From Bacteroidia bacterium (GTDB taxonomy: Bacteria; Bacteroidota; Bacteroidia; Cytophagales; Cyclobacteriaceae), in NCBI GenBank assembly GCA_030426345.1, contig JAUHYU010000040.1, forward strand, positions 1-41,552: a stretch of 41,552 bases of DNA. The letters run 5' to 3'. A program made the translations under genes and the position numbers. Position 1 is the first letter of the stretch; the number at the start of each line of letters is the position of its first letter. Below the pieces are notes generated by a model. That model had not been told where the DNA came from and searched no databases. It saw only the letters and a program-made list of their open reading frames with translations. This document shows, one piece after another, positions 18,080 to 26,136 of this stretch.

Positions 18080-18122
18080 TTTCATGGATTTTAAGTGCAT
18101 TAAAGCATCCAAAATCCATGAA
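18080..18122. repeat. Inverted pair of the TTCATGGATTTT intergenic repeat
   Basis: TTCATGGATTTT (18081-18092) and its exact reverse complement (18111-18122) form a 12-bp stem; the 18-nt loop itself contains TGC/GCA pairing. It is immediately followed by TCAGGATAAAACC (18123-18135), a 13-mer that recurs at 21882-21894 in another intergenic region carrying the same repeat. The rest of the 18001-18202 spacer shows nothing else I recognise. Confidence 0.7.
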
Positions 18123-18202
18123 TCAGGATAAAACCCAGACAGTGACAAAGCCTATGCCTAAGTAAAAGTAGTATCAATATGCCCTAAAAAAAGTGGACAA
18201 AA

Positions 18203-18231
18203 AAAATCCTGCTGAAATTCAGCAGGATTTT
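18203..18231 (-). terminator. Rho-independent terminator of tRNA-Ser
   Basis: A perfect 14-bp inverted repeat (AAAATCCTGCTGAA, one central base, TTCAGCAGGATTTT); on the minus strand the stem runs directly into a T-tract. It starts 9 nt beyond the tRNA 3' end. Confidence 0.85.
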
Positions 18232-18239
18232 AAACAGTG

Positions 18240-18324
18240 CAGAGAGTGAGGGATTCGAACCCCCGGTACCTCACGGTACAACGGTTTTCAAGACCGCCGC
18301 GTTCGACCACTCCGCCAACTCTCT
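18240..18324 (-). tRNA. tRNA-Ser (anticodon UGA)
   Basis: An 85-nt class II tRNA with a 7-bp acceptor stem (AGAGAGT/ACTCTCT), discriminator G, D arm GGCGGAGTGGTCGAACGC, anticodon stem-loop CGGTCTTGAAAACCG with anticodon TGA, a long variable arm and T loop GGTTCGAATC. No CCA is encoded. It is followed by a strong terminator and preceded by the yihY end (18431) of a minus-strand operon. Confidence 0.95.
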
Positions 18325-18430
18325 GTGAATTGATTTAGGGTCCAAATCAGTAAATCAATATACTGCCCCTGATTTGGGACTGCAAATGTAGAGTTTATAT
18401 TTTTTATGCAAAAGAAAAAATACAATATTC

Positions 18431-19354
18431 TTACTTTTGTTTCTTGCGTATCGCCACTTGGTCTATACTGGAATTAACCTCGTAACCAATTAGCAAGATC
18501 ACAGAAATCATATAAATCCATACCATCATCGCTATCATCGCTCCGATTGACCCATACAGCTTATTGTACGTACCAAAACTTGTCATGTAAAATGAAAATA
18601 TATACGACACCAATACTGCCAACAAAGTAGCCACAACTGATCCTATGGAAATAAACTGCCAACGGTTATGTAGGGCTGGCGCAAAATAATAAATGGCAGA
18701 AATTACAATTATGAACAGAATAAATAGCACTATGAACTTCAACACCAATATACTGTAGAACAGAAAGTTTTGTGCCAAAAAACCATTCTCAACCATATAT
18801 TCCAACAAAAAGCTTCCAACGGTTAACAGCAGTATGGCTACGAACAACACCATTCCCAACAGTACTGTTAGAAATGTTGCGATAAGCCGAGTGAACCAAT
18901 ATCCTCTTTTTTCATTGGTGCGATATATCTTATTAAAGGTTTGCGTAAGCTCCATCATGCCATTGGTGGAAAGAAAAATGGACAAGAGCACACTAAATGA
19001 CAACAGATCACCTCTTGGCTTATTCACCACATCGTGAATGGTCTGGCTAACCTGATCCAACATTGCTACATCTCCCACCAATTGAATGATGTCGGTTTTG
19101 ATATTTGGAATAGGGATATAAGGAATCAGAGAAAACAAGAAGATAATCGCCGGAAAAACAGCCAGAGTAAAGCTGAAAGCAACACTGGATGCTTTGTGCA
19201 AAAGATCATCCCTATTGATATTTTTAACTAGATTTACTAATATTTTATAAATGGATACTTCCCTTTTCCTGAGATGGATATTATCTAACCGATGGACAAC
19301 TTTTTTATATGTCCGGGTATCAAGAAGTTTTTTTAGAATATTAGTTATTGTCAT
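18431..19354 (-). CDS. yihY: YihY/BrkB-family inner-membrane protein
   Basis: Polytopic membrane protein of the YihY (formerly 'RNase BN', BrkB) family, whose molecular function is not firmly known. The 307 residues have a basic N-terminus, the family segment ASSVAFSFTLAVFPAIIFLFSL (first helix, split around 59-80) and five further hydrophobic helices, with a GSIGAMIAMMVWIYMISVILLIGYEVN-type end. ATG 19354 is used; the TTG three bases upstream is not needed. It overlaps the thioesterase gene by 14 nt and is third in the mltG-thioesterase-yihY unit. Confidence 0.9.
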   Translation of the reverse strand: MTITNILKKLLDTRTYKKVVHRLDNIHLRKREVSIYKILVNLVKNINRDDLLHKASSVAFSFTLAVFPAIIFLFSLIPYIPIPNIKTDIIQLVGDVAMLDQVSQTIHDVVNKPRGDLLSFSVLLSIFLSTNGMMELTQTFNKIYRTNEKRGYWFTRLIATFLTVLLGMVLFVAILLLTVGSFLLEYMVENGFLAQNFLFYSILVLKFIVLFILFIIVISAIYYFAPALHNRWQFISIGSVVATLLAVLVSYIFSFYMTSFGTYNKLYGSIGAMIAMMVWIYMISVILLIGYEVNSSIDQVAIRKKQK

Positions 19355-19757
19355 CAAAAAATGGCTTTAAAACCATCATCACACTATCAGGAGCTTCACA
19401 AGACCTTCCATTTTTCATGTTTACAAAAGCCAGTGTGGTTTCTCCCACATTTATCAGCTTTTCGAGTTCATTGAATATCTCGTAATTAAATTTGATACGC
19501 TTGCCCGGCATATCATTTACAGTTACCCTTACCGTAAGCAGGTCATCGTACTTTGCCGGTCTTATGTACTTAGACTTATTCTCTGCGACCGGCATCATAA
19601 TCCCTTCCTCTTCCATCAATTTATAACTAAAGCCTATATTTCGCAAACATTCTACTCGTGCGACTTCATAGTATGTAGCGTAATTCCCATAATACACATA
19701 ACCCATCTGGTCGGTTTCTGCATATCTAACCCTAATTTGAATCTCTTGTGTAAACAT
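19341..19757 (-). CDS. Acyl-CoA thioesterase, 4HBT/YbgC type
   Basis: A hot-dog-fold thioesterase of 138 residues. The YbgC-type active-site stretch VRYAETDQMGYVYYGNY contains the catalytic Asp of the 4-hydroxybenzoyl-CoA thioesterase group (about residue 16). In E. coli YbgC goes with the Tol-Pal system; here the neighbours are mltG (3-nt gap upstream) and yihY, so a role in envelope lipid or acyl turnover is a reasonable inference but the substrate is unknown. Confidence 0.88.
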   Translation of the reverse strand: MFTQEIQIRVRYAETDQMGYVYYGNYATYYEVARVECLRNIGFSYKLMEEEGIMMPVAENKSKYIRPAKYDDLLTVRVTVNDMPGKRIKFNYEIFNELEKLINVGETTLAFVNMKNGRSCEAPDSVMMVLKPFFDDNN

Positions 19758-19760
19758 GTA

Positions 19761-20795
19761 TTACTTAAATAATTTGGCTTTGTTTAAAGCCTGCTGATAT
19801 TTTCTTGCGTTGTTGTTGTGTTGCCTAAGACTAGCCGAAAAATTATGATACCCTGAAAAATCCTCTTTGGCACACATGTAAATAAAATTGTGCTCTTCAT
19901 GGTTTAAGACAGCATCTATTGAGATGATAGAAGGAAAATTGATAGGCCCCGGAGGCAACCCTAGATATTTATAGGTGTTGTATGGGGAATCTACATCCTT
20001 ATGGATATTCAACACTCTTTTGATCGTAAAATCGCCGCTGGCATAGACCAAAGTGGGATCTGCTTGCAACAACATATTTCTACGAAGGCGATTCAAATAC
20101 AACCCGGCAACTTTTGGACTTTCATTATTGTGGGCGGTTTCTGCCTGAACGATCGAAGCCAAAACCGTAACCTGGACGGGATCCATGCCCAATGCTTTTG
20201 CCTTTGCCAATCGAGCTTCGTTCCAAAACCGTTGATATTCCTTATGCAGTCGCTCTATCAATTTTTCCGCAGAAATATCCCAATACACTTCATAGGTATT
20301 AGGAATAAACATGCAGCGATACGTTTCCTGGTCAAATCCATAAGATGTGGCAAATAAAGAATCCTTTACGATTTTCAGAAATTGCTTTGGCCCAATTTCC
20401 AAATTTGCTGTCAATTTTTCAGCGACATCTTCGATCAACCTGGCATTATTAAAAGTAATCCGCACAGGCTCCTGATTCCCTGCCCTCAACTTTTGGATGA
20501 CTTTCAGGTTAGTTTCATTTTTTTTAATGAGGTATTTTCCCGGTTTTACCAATTCATCATACTTCATGAATTTGGCCAGCATTCCAAAGGCCACAGCGTT
20601 ATTCACAAGACCTTCGTCATAAACGATTTTTTGAACATCTGGAAAATCACTCCCCGTTGGAATGAATAAATACTTATCAGATTTTTCCACCAAAAAATTT
20701 GGCGCATACAGCACCTGATAAAAATAAAAGGTGAAAGATGACAGCAAAACCGTCACCACCACCATGATCAATACAAATATCTTTCTCTTGTCCAT
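19761..20795 (-). CDS. mltG: Endolytic murein transglycosylase MltG
   Basis: Inner-membrane lytic transglycosylase that cleaves nascent glycan strands and sets their length. One N-terminal transmembrane helix (about 4-24, FVLIMVVVTVLLSSFTFYFY) is followed by a LysM-like region and the catalytic YceG domain. The conserved segment VLASIVQAETAHNNESPKVAG holds the family glutamate (in AET), followed by LYLNRLRRNMLLQADPTLVYA. I use ATG 20795 (344 aa) because the frame upstream offers only a TTG. A TATTTTTG box (20812 to 20805) overlaps this upstream stretch and would give a nearly leaderless message. It is the first gene of a three-gene operon. Confidence 0.94.
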   Translation of the reverse strand: MDKRKIFVLIMVVVTVLLSSFTFYFYQVLYAPNFLVEKSDKYLFIPTGSDFPDVQKIVYDEGLVNNAVAFGMLAKFMKYDELVKPGKYLIKKNETNLKVIQKLRAGNQEPVRITFNNARLIEDVAEKLTANLEIGPKQFLKIVKDSLFATSYGFDQETYRCMFIPNTYEVYWDISAEKLIERLHKEYQRFWNEARLAKAKALGMDPVQVTVLASIVQAETAHNNESPKVAGLYLNRLRRNMLLQADPTLVYASGDFTIKRVLNIHKDVDSPYNTYKYLGLPPGPINFPSIISIDAVLNHEEHNFIYMCAKEDFSGYHNFSASLRQHNNNARKYQQALNKAKLFK

Positions 20796-20928
20796 TTCGA
20801 ATTGCAAAAATAGGAAAAATTATGTCGTTATGAACCGCCATTTTGCACATCATTCCTTACTTGCCGTTCTAAGGATTTTTCAACAAATTGCGGCTCCTTT
20901 CAGGGGTTAACCGATTTATCTAATAGAA

Positions 20929-21564
20929 ATGAGTCAAAAAGCCGTATTTATAAAACTGTATGCACAGAATCCGGAGCAGAAAAAAATTGATCTGCTGGTA
21001 AAAATACTGCAAAATGGAGGCGTAATCATTTATCCGACAGATACTGTATATGCCCTAGGATGCAGCATCATGAACAGAAATGCCATTGACAAGCTGGCCA
21101 GAATCAAAGGAATAAAACCTGGCAAAGAACGGTTTTCGCTGCTTTTTGAAAGCTTGAGTCAGGTTTCTGAATATGCTAAAAACATACATACGCCTATCTT
21201 CAAGATTATGAAAAGAGCGTTCCCGGGACCTTTTACTTTTATACTTGAGGCTAGTAGCAAGTTGCCCAAACTATTGGCCACACCTAAAAAAACAGTGGGT
21301 GTGCGCGTGCCAAATCACAATATTCCCCGCACGATTGTAGAGCAACTGGGACATCCCATCATCACCACATCCATAAGGGATGAGGATGATGTTATAGAAT
21401 ATTCTACCGATCCGGATTTGATTTATGAGAAGTTCGCGCTCGTCGTTGATGCTGTGGTCGATGGTGGATATGGCAACAACCATCCATCTACTGTGATTGA
21501 TTGTACGGGCGATGAACTGGAAATCATACGTCAGGGGTTGGGAGATGTCGATTCCATCTTATAG
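20929..21564 (+). CDS. YciO-like member of the Sua5/YciO/YrdC family
   Basis: Belongs to the family that makes threonylcarbamoyl-AMP for tRNA t6A. The nucleotide-binding stretch GGVIIYPTDTVYALGC (near 30-45) is clear. Several features match E. coli YciO better than TsaC/Sua5: the N-terminal FIKLYAQNPEQKKIDLL, GPFTFILEAS, VGVRVPNHNIPRTIVEQLG and the ending RQGLGDVDSIL. YciO's own role is uncertain, so the name threonylcarbamoyladenylate synthase would be a stretch. It is a single gene, divergent from mltG, 211 aa, normal length. Confidence 0.88.
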   Translation: MSQKAVFIKLYAQNPEQKKIDLLVKILQNGGVIIYPTDTVYALGCSIMNRNAIDKLARIKGIKPGKERFSLLFESLSQVSEYAKNIHTPIFKIMKRAFPGPFTFILEASSKLPKLLATPKKTVGVRVPNHNIPRTIVEQLGHPIITTSIRDEDDVIEYSTDPDLIYEKFALVVDAVVDGGYGNNHPSTVIDCTGDELEIIRQGLGDVDSIL

Positions 21565-21628
21565 TAAAGTCAGCCAAGAGATCGCACCAATTCGACTCAA
21601 AAAAATCCTCAAAAATCCATAAAAAACA

Positions 21629-21642
21629 GGGGCTTCCGCCCC
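21629..21642 (+). terminator. Possible terminator hairpin after the yciO-like gene
   Basis: GGGGC-ttcc-GCCCC, a 5-bp GC stem with a tetraloop, followed by CATCTTCT rather than a true T-run. Weak as an intrinsic terminator. Confidence 0.4.
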
Positions 21643-21759
21643 CATCTTCTATTCACCTAAACTATTGTTTTCTATTTGCTTCAGTTTTATAAAGGAAAGT
21701 CTTCCTATACTTTTCATTCGCAATAATTCCAATTGCCATGCCAAAAATCAAAAAGTTCG

Positions 21760-21776
21760 TTTCATGGATTTTGAGG
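21760..21776 (+). repeat. Copy of the TTCATGGATTTT intergenic repeat
   Basis: TTTCATGGATTTTGAGG, an exact core plus the GAGG extension that is also seen at 39509-39524. Faces the degenerate inverse copy at 21601-21624. Confidence 0.65.
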
Positions 21777-21928
21777 GGTATTTTGGACTAAAATAATCTT
21801 TCTATGATGTACACATCCGAACAAGGATGTCCAAATTTGATACAATTTTGCACTCATCTAACCTGCCTTGTTTTCAGAAAGTCAGGATAAAACCTAAGCA
21901 ACCAACCTCTTTGTATTTTTCGCAAATA

Positions 21929-21960
21929 TTTACGCACCAAGGATAATCCATCTATATTTG
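21929..21960 (+). promoter_or_regulatory. Candidate smpB promoter
   Basis: TTTA (21929-21932), 20 nt, then TATATTTG (21953-21960), which fits TAnnTTTG exactly; the -33 element has one mismatch to TTTG. It ends 26 nt before the GTG start. Confidence 0.5.
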
Positions 21961-21986
21961 CATTTGAAAAAAAACTAAAACCCAAG

Positions 21987-22451
21987 GTGGCTAAGAAAGA
22001 AAAAGACCCAAATAACGTAAACATAAAGAATAAGAAAGCCAGTTTTGAATTTACTTTCGTGGATAAATTCGTGGCAGGAATTATGCTTCAAGGTTCCGAA
22101 ATAAAATCGATCCGCGAAGGAAAAGTAAATCTTCAGGCTTCATATTGTGTCATTCACCATGAAGAAGCCTTCGTAAAGGAATTGCACATTTCTCCATACA
22201 AGGATGCGTCGCATTACAACCACGAACCCAAACGGGAGCGCAAATTACTTTTGAACAAGCGTGAAATAAAAAAGCTCACAGAAAAAAGTCAGGAACAAGG
22301 CCTTACCATTATTCCGGTACGATTGTTTGTGACAAATAAAGGATTGGCCAAATTGGAAATTGCCCTCGCAAAAGGCAAAAAACTCCATGACAAACGCCAC
22401 GACATAAAAGAAAAAGATATGAAAAGAGACCTTGCTAAAATGAATTATTAA
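21987..22451 (+). CDS. smpB: SsrA-binding protein SmpB
   Basis: Binds tmRNA and brings it to stalled ribosomes for trans-translation. 154 residues with the family hallmarks NKKASFEFTFVDKFVAGIMLQGSEIKSIREGKVNL (split over about 14-48), PYKDASHYNHEPKRERKLLL, and the basic C-terminal helix GKKLHDKRHDIKEKDMKRDL. The start is GTG at 21987; no upstream ATG in frame gives a better N-terminus. The tmRNA gene itself was not seen in the window. Confidence 0.96.
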   Translation: MAKKEKDPNNVNIKNKKASFEFTFVDKFVAGIMLQGSEIKSIREGKVNLQASYCVIHHEEAFVKELHISPYKDASHYNHEPKRERKLLLNKREIKKLTEKSQEQGLTIIPVRLFVTNKGLAKLEIALAKGKKLHDKRHDIKEKDMKRDLAKMNY

Positions 22452-22518
22452 AATATTGCAGGCTATTGTTAGCAGAGAATGCCACTCTTGATAAGGTAAG
22501 TTATTGAAATTTAAACAC

Positions 22519-23310
22519 ATGGATAGTCATACTAAAGGAATTTGCAGGTTGGGAATAGTACCCGTCCGGATCGAGCCGAGTGAAAAAGCCGAAATGGTTA
22601 CCCAGCTTATTTTTGGGGATCACTATAGTGTGAACCAGCTTTCTGACAATGGAAAATGGGCCAATATCACCATAGAATCTGATCAGTACAATGGATGGAT
22701 TGACATCTTACTTCACAAAGAAATATCCGAAGAATATTTCAACCACCTGAATCAAATTGAATTTAAAATCTCCACAGATATCACCTCTACTATACTTTAT
22801 AAAAAAAGGCTTATCCAGGTCGTAATGGGAAGTATTTTGCCATTATCCAGCCAAGAACTTTTCGATGTGACTGAGCAATTTGCATTTAACGGAAGTGCCA
22901 AGAATATTGGTGAAAAACAGGATTTTGAGTTTCTAAAGCAGATATTGAAAAACTACATGAATGCGCCTTATTTATGGGGAGGAAAAACTCCTTTTGGAAT
23001 TGATTGTTCGGGATTAACCCAAATGAGTTTCAAATTGTGTGGTTATTTACTCAAAAGAGATGCTCATCAGCAATATCACCAGGGAAGTGAAGTAGAATCA
23101 ATTAGCCAAGCGCTACCGGGAGATTTGGCTTTTTTTAAAAATGAAAATAACGCAATTACCCATGTCGGTGTAGTCATGGAAAATGAGACCATTTTGCATG
23201 CTTCCGGATATGTCAGAATAGACAAATTGGATGAAAAGGGAATATATCGCGAGGATTTTTCAAATTATACCCATATTTTAGCAGGAATACGTCGCATTTT
23301 GAAAACATGA
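22519..23310 (+). CDS. NlpC/P60-family cysteine peptidase with SH3-like N-terminal region
   Basis: Likely a gamma-D-glutamyl-diamino acid endopeptidase acting on peptidoglycan peptides. The 263-residue protein has an N-terminal bacterial-SH3-like region (about 8-65, with IVPVRIEPSEKAEMVTQL and W-rich GKWANI) and a C-terminal C40 domain with Cys163 in DCSGLTQ, His215 in THVGVVM and His227 in HASG. I see no signal peptide or lipobox, so it may act in the cytoplasm on recycled peptides; this is inference. ATG 22519 is chosen over an upstream TTG at 22504. The stop overlaps the HNH gene start by 4 nt (ATGA). Confidence 0.9.
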   Translation: MDSHTKGICRLGIVPVRIEPSEKAEMVTQLIFGDHYSVNQLSDNGKWANITIESDQYNGWIDILLHKEISEEYFNHLNQIEFKISTDITSTILYKKRLIQVVMGSILPLSSQELFDVTEQFAFNGSAKNIGEKQDFEFLKQILKNYMNAPYLWGGKTPFGIDCSGLTQMSFKLCGYLLKRDAHQQYHQGSEVESISQALPGDLAFFKNENNAITHVGVVMENETILHASGYVRIDKLDEKGIYREDFSNYTHILAGIRRILKT

Positions 23311-23822
23311 AACTAAAGGCTCTTGTACTGAATTTAGATTACACGCCGATAACCGTGTGTACAGTGCAACGTGCATTTTTACTTGTGTTCCTCAACAAAG
23401 CAGAATTAGTCAAAACTAATAGTTCGCTTACCTTTCATACTGTAGATAGAACGTTTTCCATGCCTTCAGTCATCAAATTGACCCGGTATGTCAACATACC
23501 ATATAAGGGTGTAGTGCTGAGCAGAGAAAATGTATTTAAACGGGACCGTTTTAAATGTCAGTACTGCGGCACGTCCAAGGAACTGACATTGGACCATTTG
23601 ATACCAAAAGCCAACGGAGGGAAAACTTCATGGAACAACCTCATCACTGCCTGTAAAAAATGCAATTCCCAAAAAGGAAATAGCTCTCTCGACGAAGTTG
23701 GATTTCAACTAGCTTACCGACCATTCCGCCCCTCTTACATTATGTACCTCAAAGATCTTTCCGGCAATCGATACGAAGAATGGAAACCTTTTCTAGAGCA
23801 AAAAAGTTCCAAGGTGGCTTAG
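23307..23822 (+). CDS. HNH endonuclease-domain protein
   Basis: 171 residues with a canonical HNH/McrA-like zinc core: CQYC (84-87), LDHLIPKANGG (95-105, containing the D-H pair), WNNL and ACKKCNSQKG (115-124). The N-terminal 70 residues (LNLDYTPITVCTVQRAFLLVFLNKAELV) match the widespread stand-alone bacterial HNH protein whose cellular role is unclear, not a homing nuclease. It is coupled to the NlpC/P60 gene by a 4-nt overlap, and its stop touches the stop of the convergent downstream gene with no gap. Confidence 0.9.
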   Translation: MKLKALVLNLDYTPITVCTVQRAFLLVFLNKAELVKTNSSLTFHTVDRTFSMPSVIKLTRYVNIPYKGVVLSRENVFKRDRFKCQYCGTSKELTLDHLIPKANGGKTSWNNLITACKKCNSQKGNSSLDEVGFQLAYRPFRPSYIMYLKDLSGNRYEEWKPFLEQKSSKVA

Positions 23823-24539
23823 TTAGTTATCTCTCGTTCTTTTGCGCAATTGTGCAAATACATAAAACATCTCTACAGCTACCTTTTGGCACATATTTTC
23901 ATATGAAACAACTCCTATATCAGATTCTTGATTCCCATGTGACATCTCGTAATTTAAAAACAGTCGGTGATAGGTTCCTTTGATTTTAGGTAGATTTATT
24001 TCGGTATTTTCGTCCACAGTTATAGCCATAAAATCTTCATAGGGGTTTTTTACATGATCTACCTTTTTAGGAAAAGCAACAATTGGTTGCAAATTATAGG
24101 AATATTTAATCCTGTAAACCTCTAATCTATCAACTTTAGATTTATAGGCAATAAACCCTGCTTTTTCCATGCTGGTTATCGTTTTCTCTTCAATTTCATT
24201 GGGAGAGATTCCTCCGGAAAAAGACTCGAAATTGGTGAATCCAAAATAATAAGCTGCAGTTTTTGACCATACCTGCATCAATTGACTGACTCCGATTTGG
24301 CTGGTGTCAATAAATAATAACTGAGATGGTTCATTATTTTTTATTTGCTCCTCCAAATAATAAACTACTTCATTTAACCGATATCGGCGGTCTTCCGGAA
24401 TCTTTCGAAACTCCACTGGAAATCTTTTGACATATTCCTCCAATATGGGGTAAAGTTTATTAAACCCTTCCCTCTTCACCTCCATTTCATGGATTGGAAG
24501 TACAAGTAGAACAGATAAAAAAACAGTAATTAGTATCAT
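23823..24539 (-). CDS. Degenerate low-molecular-weight phosphatase-like protein with N-terminal signal or anchor
   Basis: Over most of its 238 residues this resembles the Bacteroidota ArsC/low-molecular-weight protein-tyrosine-phosphatase group: FNKLYPILEEYV (26-37), QLMQVWSKTAAYYFGF (86-101), SGG (108-110), MEKAGF (124-129), and the C-terminal VAVEMFYVFAQLRKR (220-234). The phosphate-binding CX5R loop of the family (FICTHNSRRS as I recall it) is here FIDTSQIGVS: Asp78 replaces Cys and Val84 replaces Arg. It should therefore be catalytically dead. A hydrophobic start (MILITVFLSVLLVLPI), absent from the cytosolic family, suggests export or membrane anchoring. Function unknown. It converges with the HNH gene without spacing. 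Confidence 0.65.
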   Translation of the reverse strand: MILITVFLSVLLVLPIHEMEVKREGFNKLYPILEEYVKRFPVEFRKIPEDRRYRLNEVVYYLEEQIKNNEPSQLLFIDTSQIGVSQLMQVWSKTAAYYFGFTNFESFSGGISPNEIEEKTITSMEKAGFIAYKSKVDRLEVYRIKYSYNLQPIVAFPKKVDHVKNPYEDFMAITVDENTEINLPKIKGTYHRLFLNYEMSHGNQESDIGVVSYENMCQKVAVEMFYVFAQLRKRTRDN

Positions 24540-24715
24540 GCAATTTTCCTCATTGTTTCGATAAACCGACTTTTTGAAAAACTAAACTTGTCAACAAGTT
24601 AGCAACTTTATGCTATTGAATGGAGGTATTCACTCAAATAAATGCACCGAAAAGCATCATAATTCCATGAAAAAACAATAGTATATACATTAACCGGTCA
24701 ATTTATTCCTCTTGT

Positions 24716-24746
24716 TTTGGCGCGAAGCTTTTTAATACTAAATTTG
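24716..24746 (+). promoter_or_regulatory. Consensus Bacteroidota promoter of the oxoamine synthase gene
   Basis: TTTG (24716-24719), exactly 19 nt, then TAAATTTG (24739-24746): both boxes match the Bacteroidota housekeeping consensus. Transcription would begin near 24753, giving a leader of about 35 nt before the GTG start. Confidence 0.75.
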
Positions 24747-24787
24747 CAGCCTAATAAAGAACAGAGGGCAATTTTAAAATTACTTAC

Positions 24788-26044
24788 GTGGATATATTTG
24801 AAAAACTTGATATTAGTAAAACGCCATTAGGAAGATTTGCTGATGAAGATGACGGATACTTTATGTTTCCAAAGCTAGAGGGACAGATTGCGCCAAAAAT
24901 GACTTTTCAGGGCAGAGAAGTATTGGTATGGAGTCTCAATACATATTTGGGGTTAGCCAATCATCCGGAGGTAAGAAAAGCAGATGCGGAAGCTGCCCAA
25001 GAATGGGGATTGGCCTATCCTATGGGAGCGAGGATTATGTCCGGCAACACAAAGTACCACGAGGAATTTGAGTCGCAGCTCGCCAGCTTTGTAGAAAAGG
25101 AAGATGCGATGCTGCTCAATTTTGGTTATCAGGGAGTAGTATCTATCATAGATGCTGTAGTTGACCGAAAAGATGTAATCATATATGATGCCGAATCCCA
25201 TGCCTGTATAATTGATGGAGTTAGACTTCACATGGGCAAGAGATTTATCTTCCCTCACAACGACATTGAAAGCCTGGAAAAACAATTGCAAAGGGCTAAA
25301 AAGATAACCGATACCACCGGAGGAGGTGTCCTTGTTATATCAGAAGGTGTTTTTGGTATGTCAGGTAACTTAGGCGACCTTAAAGGAATAGTTGATCTTA
25401 AAAAGAAATATGATTTCAGGCTATTAGTAGATGATGCTCATGGTTTTGGTACTATGGGAAAAACAGGAGCCGGCACAGGAGAGCATTTTGGGGTACAACA
25501 TGAAATTGACATTTATATTTCAACATTCGCCAAATCCATGGCCAGCATCGGAGCATTTGTAGCGGGCGACAAGAAAATGATAAAGTACTTACGCTACAAT
25601 GTAAGGTCTCAAATTTTTGCCAAATCACTACCTATGCCATTGGTGATTGGAGGCATGAAGCGTCTAGAACTTCTGAAGACGGAACCATCTTTAAAAGATA
25701 ATCTTTGGGAAATCGTTAATGCGCTTCAGTCAGGGTTGCGGGAAAAGGGATATAATCTTGGTACCACTAATTCTCCGGTAACACCTGTGTTTTTGAATGG
25801 TACTGAATATGAAGCAGGCAACCTGATATTGGATATTAGGGAGCGATATAACATCTTCTGTTCCATGGTAATATATCCAATTGTCCCTAAAAATATTATT
25901 ATGCTCCGTCTTATTCCTACGGCCATGCATACCATCAAAGATGTGCAAGATACAATTGCCGCTTTTGATGCAGTAAGAGATAGATTGAAATCAGGAGAAT
26001 ACAGAAAAGAAGGAATATTCAATTTTCATGAAAAAATAAATTAA
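24788..26044 (+). CDS. Alpha-oxoamine synthase-family PLP enzyme, sphingolipid or sulfonolipid type
   Basis: A 418-residue fold-type I PLP enzyme that condenses an amino acid with an acyl thioester. Seen: SESHACIIDGVRLHMG-like substrate/PLP region (136-150), VDDAHGFGTMGKTGAGTGE (214-232) and the PLP lysine K249 in STFAKSMAS. Within the family (KBL, BioF, HemA, serine palmitoyltransferase) the 30-residue N-terminal extension (GRFADEDDGYFMFPKLEG, 15-32) fits a lipid-forming clade found in gliding Bacteroidota. There it could be serine palmitoyltransferase or the cysteate acyltransferase of capnine (sulfonolipid) synthesis; the sequence does not settle which. The start is GTG, behind a consensus promoter. 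The histone H1-like gene follows 92 nt downstream. Confidence 0.82.
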   Translation: MDIFEKLDISKTPLGRFADEDDGYFMFPKLEGQIAPKMTFQGREVLVWSLNTYLGLANHPEVRKADAEAAQEWGLAYPMGARIMSGNTKYHEEFESQLASFVEKEDAMLLNFGYQGVVSIIDAVVDRKDVIIYDAESHACIIDGVRLHMGKRFIFPHNDIESLEKQLQRAKKITDTTGGGVLVISEGVFGMSGNLGDLKGIVDLKKKYDFRLLVDDAHGFGTMGKTGAGTGEHFGVQHEIDIYISTFAKSMASIGAFVAGDKKMIKYLRYNVRSQIFAKSLPMPLVIGGMKRLELLKTEPSLKDNLWEIVNALQSGLREKGYNLGTTNSPVTPVFLNGTEYEAGNLILDIRERYNIFCSMVIYPIVPKNIIMLRLIPTAMHTIKDVQDTIAAFDAVRDRLKSGEYRKEGIFNFHEKIN

Positions 26045-26136
26045 AATAGGGCTGTATACATTGAAATATGAACAATTTAGCTATATTGCCTATTCAAAAC
26101 CTTAACAGTTTATAACATAACCGAAACGTTTAAAAG

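Larger units (their letters stand above)
21565..21986. other. 422-nt gene-free spacer rich in repeats and hairpins
   Basis: Between the yciO-like gene and smpB I see no credible gene. It holds: an inverse-oriented repeat copy (21601-21624, with AAAATCCAT), a GC hairpin GGGGC-ttcc-GCCCC (21629-21642, terminator-like without a clean T-tract), a forward copy TTTCATGGATTTTGAGG (21760-21776), a hairpin ACATCC-gaacaa-GGATGT (21813-21830), the 13-mer TCAGGATAAAACC (21882-21894, also at 18123) and the smpB promoter candidate. The two repeat copies face each other across about 150 nt, like the ends of a decayed small mobile element. Confidence 0.55.

Noticed and set aside
21565-21986. tmRNA gene near smpB
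   Set aside because: No tRNA-Ala-like acceptor end or tag-coding sequence was visible in the spacer.
24481-24500. TTTCATGGATT inside the degenerate phosphatase gene as another repeat copy
   Set aside because: It is coding sequence (His-Glu-Met-Glu) and the match stops after 11 bases.
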